Shown in pieces: positions 8,212 through 16,426 of a DNA stretch of 64,000 bases. The notes beneath the pieces were generated by a model that saw only the letters and a program-made list of their open reading frames with translations, did not search any database and was not told the origin of the DNA. This stretch comes from Mycobacterium sp. IS-836. Lineage in GTDB: Bacteria; Actinomycetota; Actinomycetes; Mycobacteriales; Mycobacteriaceae. The number at the start of each line of letters is the position of its first letter. Positions within the stretch are counted from its first letter, which is position 1. The position numbers and the translations under genes are program-made. The DNA is taken from the NCBI RefSeq assembly GCF_001954275.1, contig NZ_MBEU01000075.1:114395-178394 (forward strand), given 5' to 3'.

Positions 8212-8937
8212 ATGGAATGTGAGAAACGATTGGATCCGCCGCGCCTGGGCACCCTGGTGTCCGTGCAGACGGTCGAGTACGCCCCGGAACGATTGGCCGA
8301 TGTTTACGGCGACGCGACGCAACCCGCGGTCTTGCTGTGGCACGGCATGCAGTCCGATGCGCGCACCGTCGTACGGCCCCTTGCCGGTTTGCTCGCCGGC
8401 CACGGCGTTGCGGTGGTCGTCCCGGATTGGAACTCCCATGCTCACGACGGCGGCCGCGCGGACTTGTTGCGATCGGTGGACTTCGTCCGGCAGCGAGCCA
8501 GCGACACGGGCGGCATCCTGCTTGTCGGGTGGTCTCTGGGAGGCGCGGCCGCGGCGGGCCTGGCAGTCGAGGCCGGACGGTTCGAAATCGTTGTCGCCCA
8601 TACGGTTTGCCTCGCAGGCGCTTTCATGGTCCCCGATCCCATTTCGGGTCGGACCCTCACCGAGGAAGTTCCTTCTGCGCGTGTCGGGGCGCCATTCACT
8701 TTGTTGCACGGTCTCGCGGACGACGCGGTGCCGGTGGCAGCGAGCAGGGCCTTCGCCAACGGCCTTCAACGCATCGGCTGGCCGGTGGATTTGGTGGAGT
8801 TGGAAGCCGATCATGGGTCGATCGCCGGCGCGGTGTACGACCCGCTCGCCGATCGCTACGAGCCGGCGGAGGGCGGAGCGGCCCAGCAGGTGGCAGCCGA
8901 GGTCGCCGCTCGGATCGCAGCGATACTCGGTCGTTGA
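8212..8937 (+). CDS. alpha/beta hydrolase (dienelactone-hydrolase-like)
   Basis: A 241-residue serine hydrolase. LLWHGMQSDA gives the HG oxyanion strand, VGWSLGG the nucleophile elbow (Ser about 109), LADDAVPV the acid and EADHGS the His. Divergent from the sigma factor; 52 bp upstream of ogt on the same strand, so it may be first in the hydrolase-ogt-oxygenase group. The substrate is unknown; the context with repair genes may be incidental. Confidence 0.8.
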   Translation: MECEKRLDPPRLGTLVSVQTVEYAPERLADVYGDATQPAVLLWHGMQSDARTVVRPLAGLLAGHGVAVVVPDWNSHAHDGGRADLLRSVDFVRQRASDTGGILLVGWSLGGAAAAGLAVEAGRFEIVVAHTVCLAGAFMVPDPISGRTLTEEVPSARVGAPFTLLHGLADDAVPVAASRAFANGLQRIGWPVDLVELEADHGSIAGAVYDPLADRYEPAEGGAAQQVAAEVAARIAAILGR

Positions 8938-8989
8938 TCGATCTCACGCTTCCGGCTCGGTCGTCGTTTACCCAGAAGGAGGGAAAACG

Positions 8990-9502
8990 ATGACAACACG
9001 ACACACGGTGATCGATAGCCCACTGGGCGAGCTGACACTCGTCGCCAACGGCGACGCCCTGACCGGCGTGTACTTCCGGCATCACTGGCACCCGCCCACG
9101 ACGGACACGCTGGGCAACTACGTCGAGGCAACCGCCGACGAGTTGTTCGATCGCACCAAGAACCAGCTCGACGAATACCTCGCCGGGAAGCGGACCGAAT
9201 TCGAGCTTCCCGTCGTAGCGACCGGCGACCCGAACGATCGGCGAATCTGGGATCTGCTCCCCGATATCGCCTACGGCCAGACCGCTACCTACGGCGAGTT
9301 GGCTGCCAAATTGGCCGACGGCACCACCGCATATGACGTCGGCCAAGCCGTCGGGCGCAACCCGCTCAGCATCGTGGTGCCTTGCCATCGCGTCGTCGGA
9401 AAGAACGGTGCCCTAACCGGTTACGCTGGCGGCCTGAAGCGCAAGCGATTCCTGCTGGACCTCGAGGAGCCGGCGCCCGCGGCGGCCGGTAGGTTGTTTT
9501 GA
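8990..9502 (+). CDS. ogt: methylated-DNA-[protein]-cysteine S-methyltransferase (Ogt)
   Basis: O6-alkylguanine repair protein of 170 residues with acceptor Cys132 in VVPCHRVV and the GLKRKRFLLDLE tail. A strong ribosome site (AGAAGGAGGG) precedes the ATG by about 6 nt. Its stop overlaps the next start by one base (TGATG), coupling it to a 2OG-Fe(II) oxygenase. It is shorter than and clearly diverged from the paralogue at 7025-7624, so this is not a recent duplication. Confidence 0.93.
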   Translation: MTTRHTVIDSPLGELTLVANGDALTGVYFRHHWHPPTTDTLGNYVEATADELFDRTKNQLDEYLAGKRTEFELPVVATGDPNDRRIWDLLPDIAYGQTATYGELAAKLADGTTAYDVGQAVGRNPLSIVVPCHRVVGKNGALTGYAGGLKRKRFLLDLEEPAPAAAGRLF

Positions 9503-10215
9503 TGCCGTCGACGTGGCGCCGGCGCGTCGACGCCGCCGACTGGGACGCGGTCGCCGCGGAAATGGACGATGTCGGCGGCGCACTGCTCCCACGGCTGCTC
9601 ACCGCACGCGAGTGTGGCAAGGTCCGTGATCTCTATCGCGACGACGGGCTTTTTCGCGCGACGATCGACATGGGTCGGCACCGCTACGGGCAAGGCGAAT
9701 ACCGCTACTTCAAACAGCCCTACCCGCACCCGATCGAAGCGCTGAAGCAAGCTCTCTACCCCCGGCTGCTACCGATCGCCCGCGACTGGTGGACCAAACT
9801 GCGCCGCGAGGCCCCGTGGCCCGACACCCTCGACGAATGGCTGGAAATGTGCCATCGCGCCGGTCAAACCAAGCCCACCGCTCTGATGCTCAAGTACGGG
9901 CCGGGGGACTGGAACGCCCTGCACCGAGACCTCTACGGAGACCTGGTCTTTCCGCTTCAGGTCGTCATCAACCTCAACGAGCCGGGCGCAACGCACACGG
10001 GTGGCGAATTCCTGCTCGTCGAGCAGCGGCCCCGGGCACAGTCACGCGGCACCGCCACGACGCTGCCGCACGGCCACGGCTACATCTTCACCACCAGAGA
10101 ACGACCGGTCCGCTCGACCCGGGGATGGTCGGCCGCCCCGGTCCGCCACGGAGTGTCGGCGGTCCGCTCCGGCGAGCGCTACACCCTCGGATTGATCTTT
10201 CACGACGCCGCCTGA
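9502..10215 (+). CDS. 2OG-Fe(II) oxygenase (prolyl-hydroxylase-like fold), coupled to ogt
   Basis: Non-haem iron dioxygenase of 237 residues. The facial triad is visible as His141-x-Asp143 (ALHRDLYGD) and His216 (VRHGVSAV), with Arg222 or Arg226 to bind 2-oxoglutarate. The ATG shares a base with the ogt stop (TGATG). The family (COG3826-like, as I recall) has no firmly established substrate. Coupling to an alkyltransferase suggests oxidative dealkylation of DNA or RNA in the manner of AlkB, but the fold is nearer the prolyl-hydroxylase type, so this is inference. Confidence 0.8.
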   Translation: MPSTWRRRVDAADWDAVAAEMDDVGGALLPRLLTARECGKVRDLYRDDGLFRATIDMGRHRYGQGEYRYFKQPYPHPIEALKQALYPRLLPIARDWWTKLRREAPWPDTLDEWLEMCHRAGQTKPTALMLKYGPGDWNALHRDLYGDLVFPLQVVINLNEPGATHTGGEFLLVEQRPRAQSRGTATTLPHGHGYIFTTRERPVRSTRGWSAAPVRHGVSAVRSGERYTLGLIFHDAA

Positions 10216-10237
10216 AAGCCGCTTCGCTTCGGGCACC

Positions 10238-10912
10238 ATGTTGCTCATGGAGCTTTACGACGTCATGCGCACCACGCCCGCTGTGCGCGAATTCACCGAC
10301 GATCCACTTCCCGACGAGATTCTCGAACGGATCCTCGATAGCGCCCGCTTCGCGCCGACAGGCGGTAACCGGCAGGGCGTGCGCGTCGTCGTGCTTCGCG
10401 ATCGGCACAGCCGGTCAGCGTTGGCGGACCTGGGGCTTACCGCCGCCCGCCGCTACACCGCCCAGCTCGCCAACGGCGAGTCACCGTGGAATCCGTTGCA
10501 GCCCAGTGCCGTAGACCGGTCAACGATCGAGGCGACCGAGCCACCGCCGCAGATGTCGGCCCCGCTGCGCGAAGCGCCCGTGACGCTGGTGGTCTGCCTC
10601 GATCTCGCCGTCGTCGCCGCAACCGATCAAGCTCTCGATCGGATCGCCGTGGTACCCGGGGCGTCGGTGTACCCGTTCGTGTGGAACGTGTTGCTGGCCG
10701 CGCGCAACGAGGGCTACGGCGGCGTGCTCACAACAATGGCCGTGGCCGAGGAGCCGCGCGTCAAAGAGCTGCTCGGGGTGCCCGACACGTTCGCCGTCGC
10801 CGCGATCCTGCCGTTGGGCAAACCGGTTCGCGAGGTGACGAAGCTGCGGCGACGGCCCGTCGCCGAGTTCGCTACCCGTGAGCGCTTCGACGGTCCGCCC
10901 TTCGCTGGCTGA
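10238..10912 (+). CDS. nitroreductase family protein
   Basis: FMN-dependent oxidoreductase fold, 224 residues from ATG 10238 (a second ATG lies at 10247). N-terminal signature RTTPAVREFTDDPLPDEIL and ARFAPTGGNRQG bind FMN phosphate; the C-terminal GGVLTTMA...LGVP...LPLG pattern is typical. It follows the oxygenase by 22 bp and may be co-transcribed. Substrate unknown. Confidence 0.85.
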   Translation: MLLMELYDVMRTTPAVREFTDDPLPDEILERILDSARFAPTGGNRQGVRVVVLRDRHSRSALADLGLTAARRYTAQLANGESPWNPLQPSAVDRSTIEATEPPPQMSAPLREAPVTLVVCLDLAVVAATDQALDRIAVVPGASVYPFVWNVLLAARNEGYGGVLTTMAVAEEPRVKELLGVPDTFAVAAILPLGKPVREVTKLRRRPVAEFATRERFDGPPFAG

Positions 10913-10960
10913 ACAAGGCGGCGTGCGCGCGCCGGAATGGCTCTCGGTACGCTGGAACGG

Positions 10961-12766
10961 ATGTGTGGAGCCACCGGTGAGGTGCGACTCGACGGCCGCG
11001 TCCCAGATGTAGCGGCGGTAGCAGCGATGGCTGAGGTCATGGCGCCGCGAGGGCCGGACGGGGCGGGCGCCTGGTCACAAGGGCGTGTTGCCCTGGGTCA
11101 TCGTCGCCTCAGAATCATCGATCTGACCGAGCACGGCGCCCAACCAATGGTCGATTCCGACTTGGGCCTGGCGCTGGCCTGGAACGGCTGCATCTACAAC
11201 TACAAGGAGCTCCGCCGCGAGCTCGAGGGTTACGGCTACCGTTTCTTTTCCCACAGCGACACAGAGGTGCTGATCAAGGCCTACCACCGGTGGGGCGACG
11301 ATTTCGTCAGCCACCTGATGGGGATGTTCGCGTTCGCCATTGTCGAACGCGACAGCGGCCGGGTGTTGTTGGGTCGCGACCGGCTCGGGATCAAGCCCCT
11401 GTACTTGACCGAAAACGATCACCGGATCCGCTTCGCGTCGACTTTGCCGGCGTTGCTTGCCGGGGGTGGCGTGGACACCAGGATCGACCCCGTCGCGCTG
11501 CACCACTACATGACGTTTCACTCCGTCGTGCCGGCACCGCTGACCATCCTGCGTGGAGTTCGCAAGGTCCCGCCCGCGTCGCTCGTTGCCATCGAGCCCG
11601 ACGGCAAACGCACCACCACCACGTACTGGACACCGAACTTCACGAGGCGAGACGATCGCGCGGACTGGTCCGAACGCGACTGGGAGGACGCCGTGCTGTC
11701 CTCACTGCGCGTCGCGGTCAAGCGCCGCCTCGTCGCTGATGTGCCGGTCGGCTGCCTGCTGTCCGGTGGTGTCGACTCCAGCCTGATCGTCGGGCTGCTC
11801 GCCGAAGCCGGGCAGCACGGCCTGTCCACCTTTTCCATCGGCTTCGAATCAGCCGGCGGCGTCGCGGGAGACGAGTTCCGCTGGTCGGACATCATCGCCG
11901 AACGTTTCGGCACCGACCATCATCAGATCCGCATCGGGACGGACCGCATGCTGCCCGCGCTCGACGGGGCGATCGCCGCGATGAGCGAGCCGATGGTCAG
12001 CCACGACTGCGTCGCCTTCTACCTGCTCAGCCAGGAAGTGTCGCGTCATGTCAAGGTCGTGCAGTCGGGTCAGGGCGCCGACGAGGTGTTCGCCGGCTAT
12101 CACTGGTATCCGCCGATGCAATTACCCGCGGCGGCCACTCTAGAGGGTGCGGTCGCGCAATATCGCGGCGCCTTCTTCGATCGCGATGCGGAAGGCGTTG
12201 CGGCGCTTCTCGGGCCAGGCAACGCGGCTTCCGGTGATCCCAGCGTGCGCTTTGTCACCGAGCATTTCGCGCAGGCCAACGCCGACACCGGTGTCGACCG
12301 TGCGCTCCGGCTCGACACGACGGTGATGCTGGTGGACGACCCGGTCAAACGGGTGGACAACATGACGATGGCCTGGGGGTTGGAGGGCCGGGTTCCCTTC
12401 CTCGACCATGAGTTGGTCGAGCTCGCGGCGACCTGCCCGCCGGAGTTGAAGATCGCTCAAGGCGGCAAGGGAGTTCTCAAAGAGGCCGCGCGGCGGGTAA
12501 TCCCGTCGGAAGTCATCGATCGGCCCAAGGGGTATTTCCCGGTGCCCGCCCTGACTCACCTGGAAGGCCCGTACCTCGATTTGGTTCGCAATGCGCTGTA
12601 TTCGCCGGAGGCCAAGGAGCGGGGGCTGTTCGACACAGACGCGGTCGATGCGCTCCTGGCGGACCCCAACGGCAAGCTGACCCCACTGCGCGGCAACGAA
12701 CTCTGGCAGATCGCGCTGCTCGAACTCTGGTTGCAGCGCCACGGCGTGACGGGATCTGCGGCGTGA
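10961..12766 (+). CDS. asnO: N-acetylglutaminylglutamine amidotransferase (asparagine-synthase-like)
   Basis: Amidates the carboxylate of N-acetylglutaminylglutamine to give the osmolyte NAGGN. The 601-residue protein has the class-II glutaminase nucleophile Cys2 (MCGATG), which fixes the start at 10961, and the ATP-pyrophosphatase loop SGGVDSS in the synthase domain. It matches the TIGR03104 type: AsnB-like but paired with the GNAT/ATP-grasp synthetase. Its stop overlaps the next GTG by 4 nt. The product protects against osmotic stress in other bacteria. Confidence 0.88.
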   Translation: MCGATGEVRLDGRVPDVAAVAAMAEVMAPRGPDGAGAWSQGRVALGHRRLRIIDLTEHGAQPMVDSDLGLALAWNGCIYNYKELRRELEGYGYRFFSHSDTEVLIKAYHRWGDDFVSHLMGMFAFAIVERDSGRVLLGRDRLGIKPLYLTENDHRIRFASTLPALLAGGGVDTRIDPVALHHYMTFHSVVPAPLTILRGVRKVPPASLVAIEPDGKRTTTTYWTPNFTRRDDRADWSERDWEDAVLSSLRVAVKRRLVADVPVGCLLSGGVDSSLIVGLLAEAGQHGLSTFSIGFESAGGVAGDEFRWSDIIAERFGTDHHQIRIGTDRMLPALDGAIAAMSEPMVSHDCVAFYLLSQEVSRHVKVVQSGQGADEVFAGYHWYPPMQLPAAATLEGAVAQYRGAFFDRDAEGVAALLGPGNAASGDPSVRFVTEHFAQANADTGVDRALRLDTTVMLVDDPVKRVDNMTMAWGLEGRVPFLDHELVELAATCPPELKIAQGGKGVLKEAARRVIPSEVIDRPKGYFPVPALTHLEGPYLDLVRNALYSPEAKERGLFDTDAVDALLADPNGKLTPLRGNELWQIALLELWLQRHGVTGSAA

Positions 12767-14556
12767 CCGCCATCGAACCGTCCGAGGAGAATCCCGAGGC
12801 GATCACACTCAGCCTGCACGATGCGTCGCCGGACCACCTGGCGAAGGCCATGGCCGAGGACGTCGAGCTCGAATTGGGCTGGGGGCGACTGATTTTCGGT
12901 CAGACTTTCGTCGACGCGGGCAAGCTGACCGAGACGTTGCGACGGGAAGCGCCCGGGCGGCGGGACATCTGTATCTACGCCCACGAATCCCACGTCGTGG
13001 TGGCCGGATCCCCGAGCGAGCTGTTCATCGATCCCAGCCACACCTATCGGCTGCGCTTCGGCGAGTCCGATCAGGAAGACTTGACACCCTCACCGCTCGG
13101 CGTGACCGTGCGCACGCTGAACGACCCGGACGATGCCGACGCGATGAACCGCGTATTCGTGCGCTGCGGAATGGTTCCTGCGCCGGTCGAAACGATTTGG
13201 GACAACCACCAACACGTGGAGGCGGTGACATATCTACTCGCGGTGCGCGACAACGACGGCGCGGTGGTGGGCACCGTCACCGGTGTCGACCATGAGTTGC
13301 TCTTCAAAGATCCGGAGCGAGGATCCAGCCTGTGGACGCTGGCCGTCGACCCCGCCGCGGCACTTCCCGGCATAGGCGAAGCCCTGACCCGGGCTTTGGC
13401 CGAGCACTTCCGCAGGAAGGGGCGCGCCTATCTGGATCTGTCGGTGGCGCACGACAATGCCGGCGCCATAGCGCTTTACGAGAAGCTGGGCTTTCGACGA
13501 GTTCCGGTGCTGGCCATCAAGCGGAAGAACGCGATCAACGAACCGCTGTTCACGCCGCCGCCCGAGACGGTCGAGGACCTCAATCCCTACGCCCGGATCA
13601 TCGCCGACGAGGCGTTGCGCCGCGGCATCTGGGTGGAGGTCCTCGATGCCGAAACCGGTGAGATGCGACTCGCGCACGGTGGCCGCACCGTGATCACGCG
13701 TGAATCACTGTCGGAGTTCACGTCGGCGATTGCGATGTCGCGTTGCGATGACAAGCGTTTGACGCGCCGCCTTGTCTCCGAAGTGGGCATCACGGTGCCT
13801 CGTGCCCGGCTGGCCACGTTCGACAAGAGCGACTTCGACTTTGTGACCGAGGTTGGGGAGGTCGTCGTCAAGCCGACGCGCGGCGAGCAGGGCAACGGCA
13901 TCACCGTGGGCATCACCGCCGACGATGGTCCCGACGAGCTCACCGCCGCATTGAGAAGGGCGCAAGCGGAATACCACGAGGTGCTGATCGAGGAGCGGGT
14001 GCGCGGCGACGATCTCCGGTTGGTAGTGATCGACGGCCGGGTGATCGCCGCCGCGCTGCGGATGCCGCCCGAAATCATCGGCACGGGTGACCACACGGTG
14101 CGGGACTTGATCGCGGCCGAGAGTCGGCGGCGATCCGCGGCCACCGGCGGTGAGTCCCGGATCCCGCTCGACGAGGTCACCGAGGCGACGGTCGCCGAAG
14201 CGGGTTGGACGCTCGACGATGTGCTGCCGAAAGGGACTCGACTTCGCGTTCGCCACACCGCCAACCTCCATCAGGGCGGCACGATCCACGATGTCACCGC
14301 CCAGGTGAACCCGGAACTGTGCCATGTCGGGGTGGCGGCCGCGGCGGCGATCGGTATCCCGGTGACGGGTATCGACCTCATCGTGCCGGACATCGCCGGC
14401 ACGGAATACGCCTTCATCGAGGCCAACGAGCGGCCGGGGCTGGCCAACCACGAACCACAACCCACCGCCGCGGCCTTTCTCGACTATCTCTTTCCCAGTC
14501 AGCCCGGCAATCCGCTGGCCTGGACTCCCGAAGAGGCCCAGCACCCGCGCGACTGA
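12763..14556 (+). CDS. ngg: N-acetylglutaminylglutamine synthetase (GNAT plus ATP-grasp)
   Basis: Joins acetylation and dipeptide ligation in NAGGN synthesis. Of 597 residues, the first 100 form a family-specific region, about 105-255 a GNAT acetyltransferase domain (LWTLAVDPAAALPGIGEAL, ending in LYEKLGFRR), and about 290-590 an ATP-grasp ligase (VVKPTRGEQGNGITVG; EANERPGL near the end). This domain order is diagnostic of TIGR03103. The GTG start overlaps asnO by 4 nt. The third gene of the usual system, an M42 peptidase, is not here but at 32858-34090. Confidence 0.88.
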   Translation: MTAIEPSEENPEAITLSLHDASPDHLAKAMAEDVELELGWGRLIFGQTFVDAGKLTETLRREAPGRRDICIYAHESHVVVAGSPSELFIDPSHTYRLRFGESDQEDLTPSPLGVTVRTLNDPDDADAMNRVFVRCGMVPAPVETIWDNHQHVEAVTYLLAVRDNDGAVVGTVTGVDHELLFKDPERGSSLWTLAVDPAAALPGIGEALTRALAEHFRRKGRAYLDLSVAHDNAGAIALYEKLGFRRVPVLAIKRKNAINEPLFTPPPETVEDLNPYARIIADEALRRGIWVEVLDAETGEMRLAHGGRTVITRESLSEFTSAIAMSRCDDKRLTRRLVSEVGITVPRARLATFDKSDFDFVTEVGEVVVKPTRGEQGNGITVGITADDGPDELTAALRRAQAEYHEVLIEERVRGDDLRLVVIDGRVIAAALRMPPEIIGTGDHTVRDLIAAESRRRSAATGGESRIPLDEVTEATVAEAGWTLDDVLPKGTRLRVRHTANLHQGGTIHDVTAQVNPELCHVGVAAAAAIGIPVTGIDLIVPDIAGTEYAFIEANERPGLANHEPQPTAAAFLDYLFPSQPGNPLAWTPEEAQHPRD

Positions 14557-14591
14557 TGTGAATCGTATTGCCGTGTGCACCAAGGGAATTC

Positions 14592-14611
14592 ATCACTGTG
14601 ACGATTCAGTG
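14592..14611. repeat. copy A of a CATCACTGTGACG-type palindromic element
   Basis: Imperfect inverted repeat centred on CACTGTG, about 36 nt after the ngg stop. Two better copies with the same TCGTCA/TGACGA halves follow the next two genes (16336-16358 and 17328-17350). Each copy lies within 40 nt of a stop codon, so a 3'-end hairpin or a shared protein site are both possible. Confidence 0.45.
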
Positions 14612-14629
14612 GGGTAGTGGGGCCCGGAC

Positions 14630-14655
14630 GTCAAGTTAGCTTATGCTAACTTGAC
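14630..14655. promoter_or_regulatory. perfect 26-bp palindrome upstream of the PPE gene
   Basis: Arms GTCAAGTTAGC and GCTAACTTGAC are exact complements around TTAT, 33 bp before the PPE start. The TTAGC/GCTAA halves recall DtxR-family (IdeR, MntR) sites, but the spacing does not match the 19-bp IdeR consensus, so a different metal or stress regulator, or a hairpin, is equally possible. Confidence 0.55.
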
Positions 14656-14688
14656 CGCCTACGCGTTTGGGGGTAGGGGGCTGGGCGT

Positions 14689-16326
14689 ATGACCGCGCCT
14701 ATATGGATGGCCGCACCGCCGGAGATGCACTCGGCACTGCTGAGCGCCGGGCCCGGTCCGGCATCGTTGCTTGCGGCATCGGACGCGTGGAACGCGTTGA
14801 GCACCGAATATGCCTCGGTGGCCGAGGAGGTCGCCGCGGTGTTGGCCAGTGTGCTGGCGGGGGCATGGGAGGGGCCGACCGCGGAGTCGTATGCGGCCGC
14901 GCATGTGCCATATCTGGCGTGGCTGATTCAGGCCAGCGCCAACAGCGCCGCAGCGGCCGCGCAGCTTGAGACCGCGGCGACGGCCTACACCGCCGCGTTG
15001 GCGGCCATGCCGACGCTGGCCGAGCTGGCCACCAACCACATCGTCCACGGCGGGTTGGTGGCGACCAATTTCTTCGGGATCAACACCATCCCGATTGCGC
15101 TCAACGAGGCCGACTATGTGCGGATGTGGATCCAGGCCGCGACCACGATGAGCACCTATGAGGCGACGTCCAGCTCCGCGGTTGCGTCGACCCCACCGAC
15201 AACCCAGGCGCCCGTGGTGGTAAACCCTGTGTCGACGTGGGTCAGTTCTGTGACCAGTGCCGTCCAAACCGCAGAGCAACTCGCCCAAGACGCATCCACC
15301 CTGAACCTGTCCGAATTGGGGTCGGCGGTCCTGAACTTGATCCAAAACTTCAGCGTCGCGGCCTTCATGGAGGATCCGATCGGGTACAGCCAGCAGGTCG
15401 TCGAGTCCTTCGTAGGGCAGTTCCCTCTGCTTTCGGACCTTTATTTCGGATTCGGCGGCGACCACCTCTTCGAATTCGCGGCCAATCCGGTGGGGTTCGT
15501 GGAGAACATCATCAACAAGTTCCTGGCGGATCCGGTGACCGCGCTGAGTAATCCGTTTTTGCTGGTCCTGAGTCCGGACGATTTCGCATCGATCGGCTAC
15601 AGCGTTTTTTCTCCGTTCATCCCCGCGGCGGTTGCCCCCGTCGGGGCGGTGGGCGGCATCGCGGGATTCGCGGAGCTGGCTCAGGCGCCCGGGCCGACAG
15701 GCGCCCCGCCCGCCATCGCGCCGGCGCTCCCACCCGCGGTGGCCGCGCCCGCGGCGCTGCCGCTCGCCGGGATGGCTCCCACCGGGACCGCACCGGCCGT
15801 CACCCCTGGCACGGCTCCGGCCCCGGCACCCGCGGCGAGTGCGGTCGCTACGCCGGCGGCTCCAGCGCCGGTAGGCGCCGGCGGGGTGGGTTTCATCCCC
15901 CCTTACGCCGTCGGGCCTCCCGGCATCGGGTTCGGTTCCGGGCAGGGCGCCAGGGCTGGCTCCAGCGCGAAAACGCAAGCATCGCAGCCCGATAGCGTTG
16001 CGGCGCTCTCAGCGGCGGCCGCGCGCGAGCAGGCGCGGGCCCGGCGGCGGCAGGCCGCGAAGCAGCGCGGGCACAACGACGAGTTCATGGATATGGATGT
16101 CGAGGTTGATCCGGACTGGGCTGCGCCGCCGGACGAGCAGCCTGTCGTGTCGACTCTGGCCTCGGATCGTGATGCGGGGCCCCTGGGGTTTGCGGGGACT
16201 CTGTCGAAGGGCTGTGGCGAGCCGACGGGCTTGACCACGCTGTCGAGCGACGAGTTCGGCGGGGGACCGACCGCGCCCATGCTGCCGAATACGTGGGACC
16301 ACGACCATCCCGGGGAAAAGGACTGA
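14689..16326 (+). CDS. PPE family protein, PPW subfamily
   Basis: Surface or secreted protein of the PPE family, exported by ESX systems. The 545 residues begin with the PPE motif (MAAPPEMHS) and the helical PPE domain to about 170, with the conserved LxAxW segment. A Pro/Ala-rich middle (about 330-410) precedes a C-terminal domain with GFAGT and PMLPNTW, matching the GFxGT and PxxPxxW motifs that define the PPW subgroup. No PE partner gene is adjacent, so it must pair with a PE encoded elsewhere or act alone. A GTAGGGGG ribosome site precedes the ATG; the 26-bp palindrome lies upstream. Confidence 0.93.
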   Translation: MTAPIWMAAPPEMHSALLSAGPGPASLLAASDAWNALSTEYASVAEEVAAVLASVLAGAWEGPTAESYAAAHVPYLAWLIQASANSAAAAAQLETAATAYTAALAAMPTLAELATNHIVHGGLVATNFFGINTIPIALNEADYVRMWIQAATTMSTYEATSSSAVASTPPTTQAPVVVNPVSTWVSSVTSAVQTAEQLAQDASTLNLSELGSAVLNLIQNFSVAAFMEDPIGYSQQVVESFVGQFPLLSDLYFGFGGDHLFEFAANPVGFVENIINKFLADPVTALSNPFLLVLSPDDFASIGYSVFSPFIPAAVAPVGAVGGIAGFAELAQAPGPTGAPPAIAPALPPAVAAPAALPLAGMAPTGTAPAVTPGTAPAPAPAASAVATPAAPAPVGAGGVGFIPPYAVGPPGIGFGSGQGARAGSSAKTQASQPDSVAALSAAAAREQARARRRQAAKQRGHNDEFMDMDVEVDPDWAAPPDEQPVVSTLASDRDAGPLGFAGTLSKGCGEPTGLTTLSSDEFGGGPTAPMLPNTWDHDHPGEKD

Positions 16327-16335
16327 ACCACAAGA

Positions 16336-16358
16336 CAATTCGTCACACTGACGAATTG
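16336..16358. repeat. copy B of the TCGTCA/TGACGA palindrome
   Basis: Perfect inverted repeat with 10-nt arms CAATTCGTCA and TGACGAATTG around CAC, 9 nt after the PPE stop. No U-run follows, so a classic terminator is not certain; it may be a 3'-end stem-loop or a protein site. Confidence 0.55.
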
Positions 16359-16426
16359 AGGTCGATGTCTCAGGCACAAACGGCCGCGTCGGGGGAGTCG
16401 TAGCGCGACTACTAGGATGTGGCCTC

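Noticed and set aside
14630..14655. IdeR (iron) box
   Set aside because: The 19-bp IdeR consensus has one central base between halves; here the spacing is larger. Kept as an unassigned palindrome.
14659..15978. 439-codon minus-strand ORF opposite the PPE gene
   Set aside because: Composition is low-complexity Arg/Gly; the PPE frame has clear family motifs.
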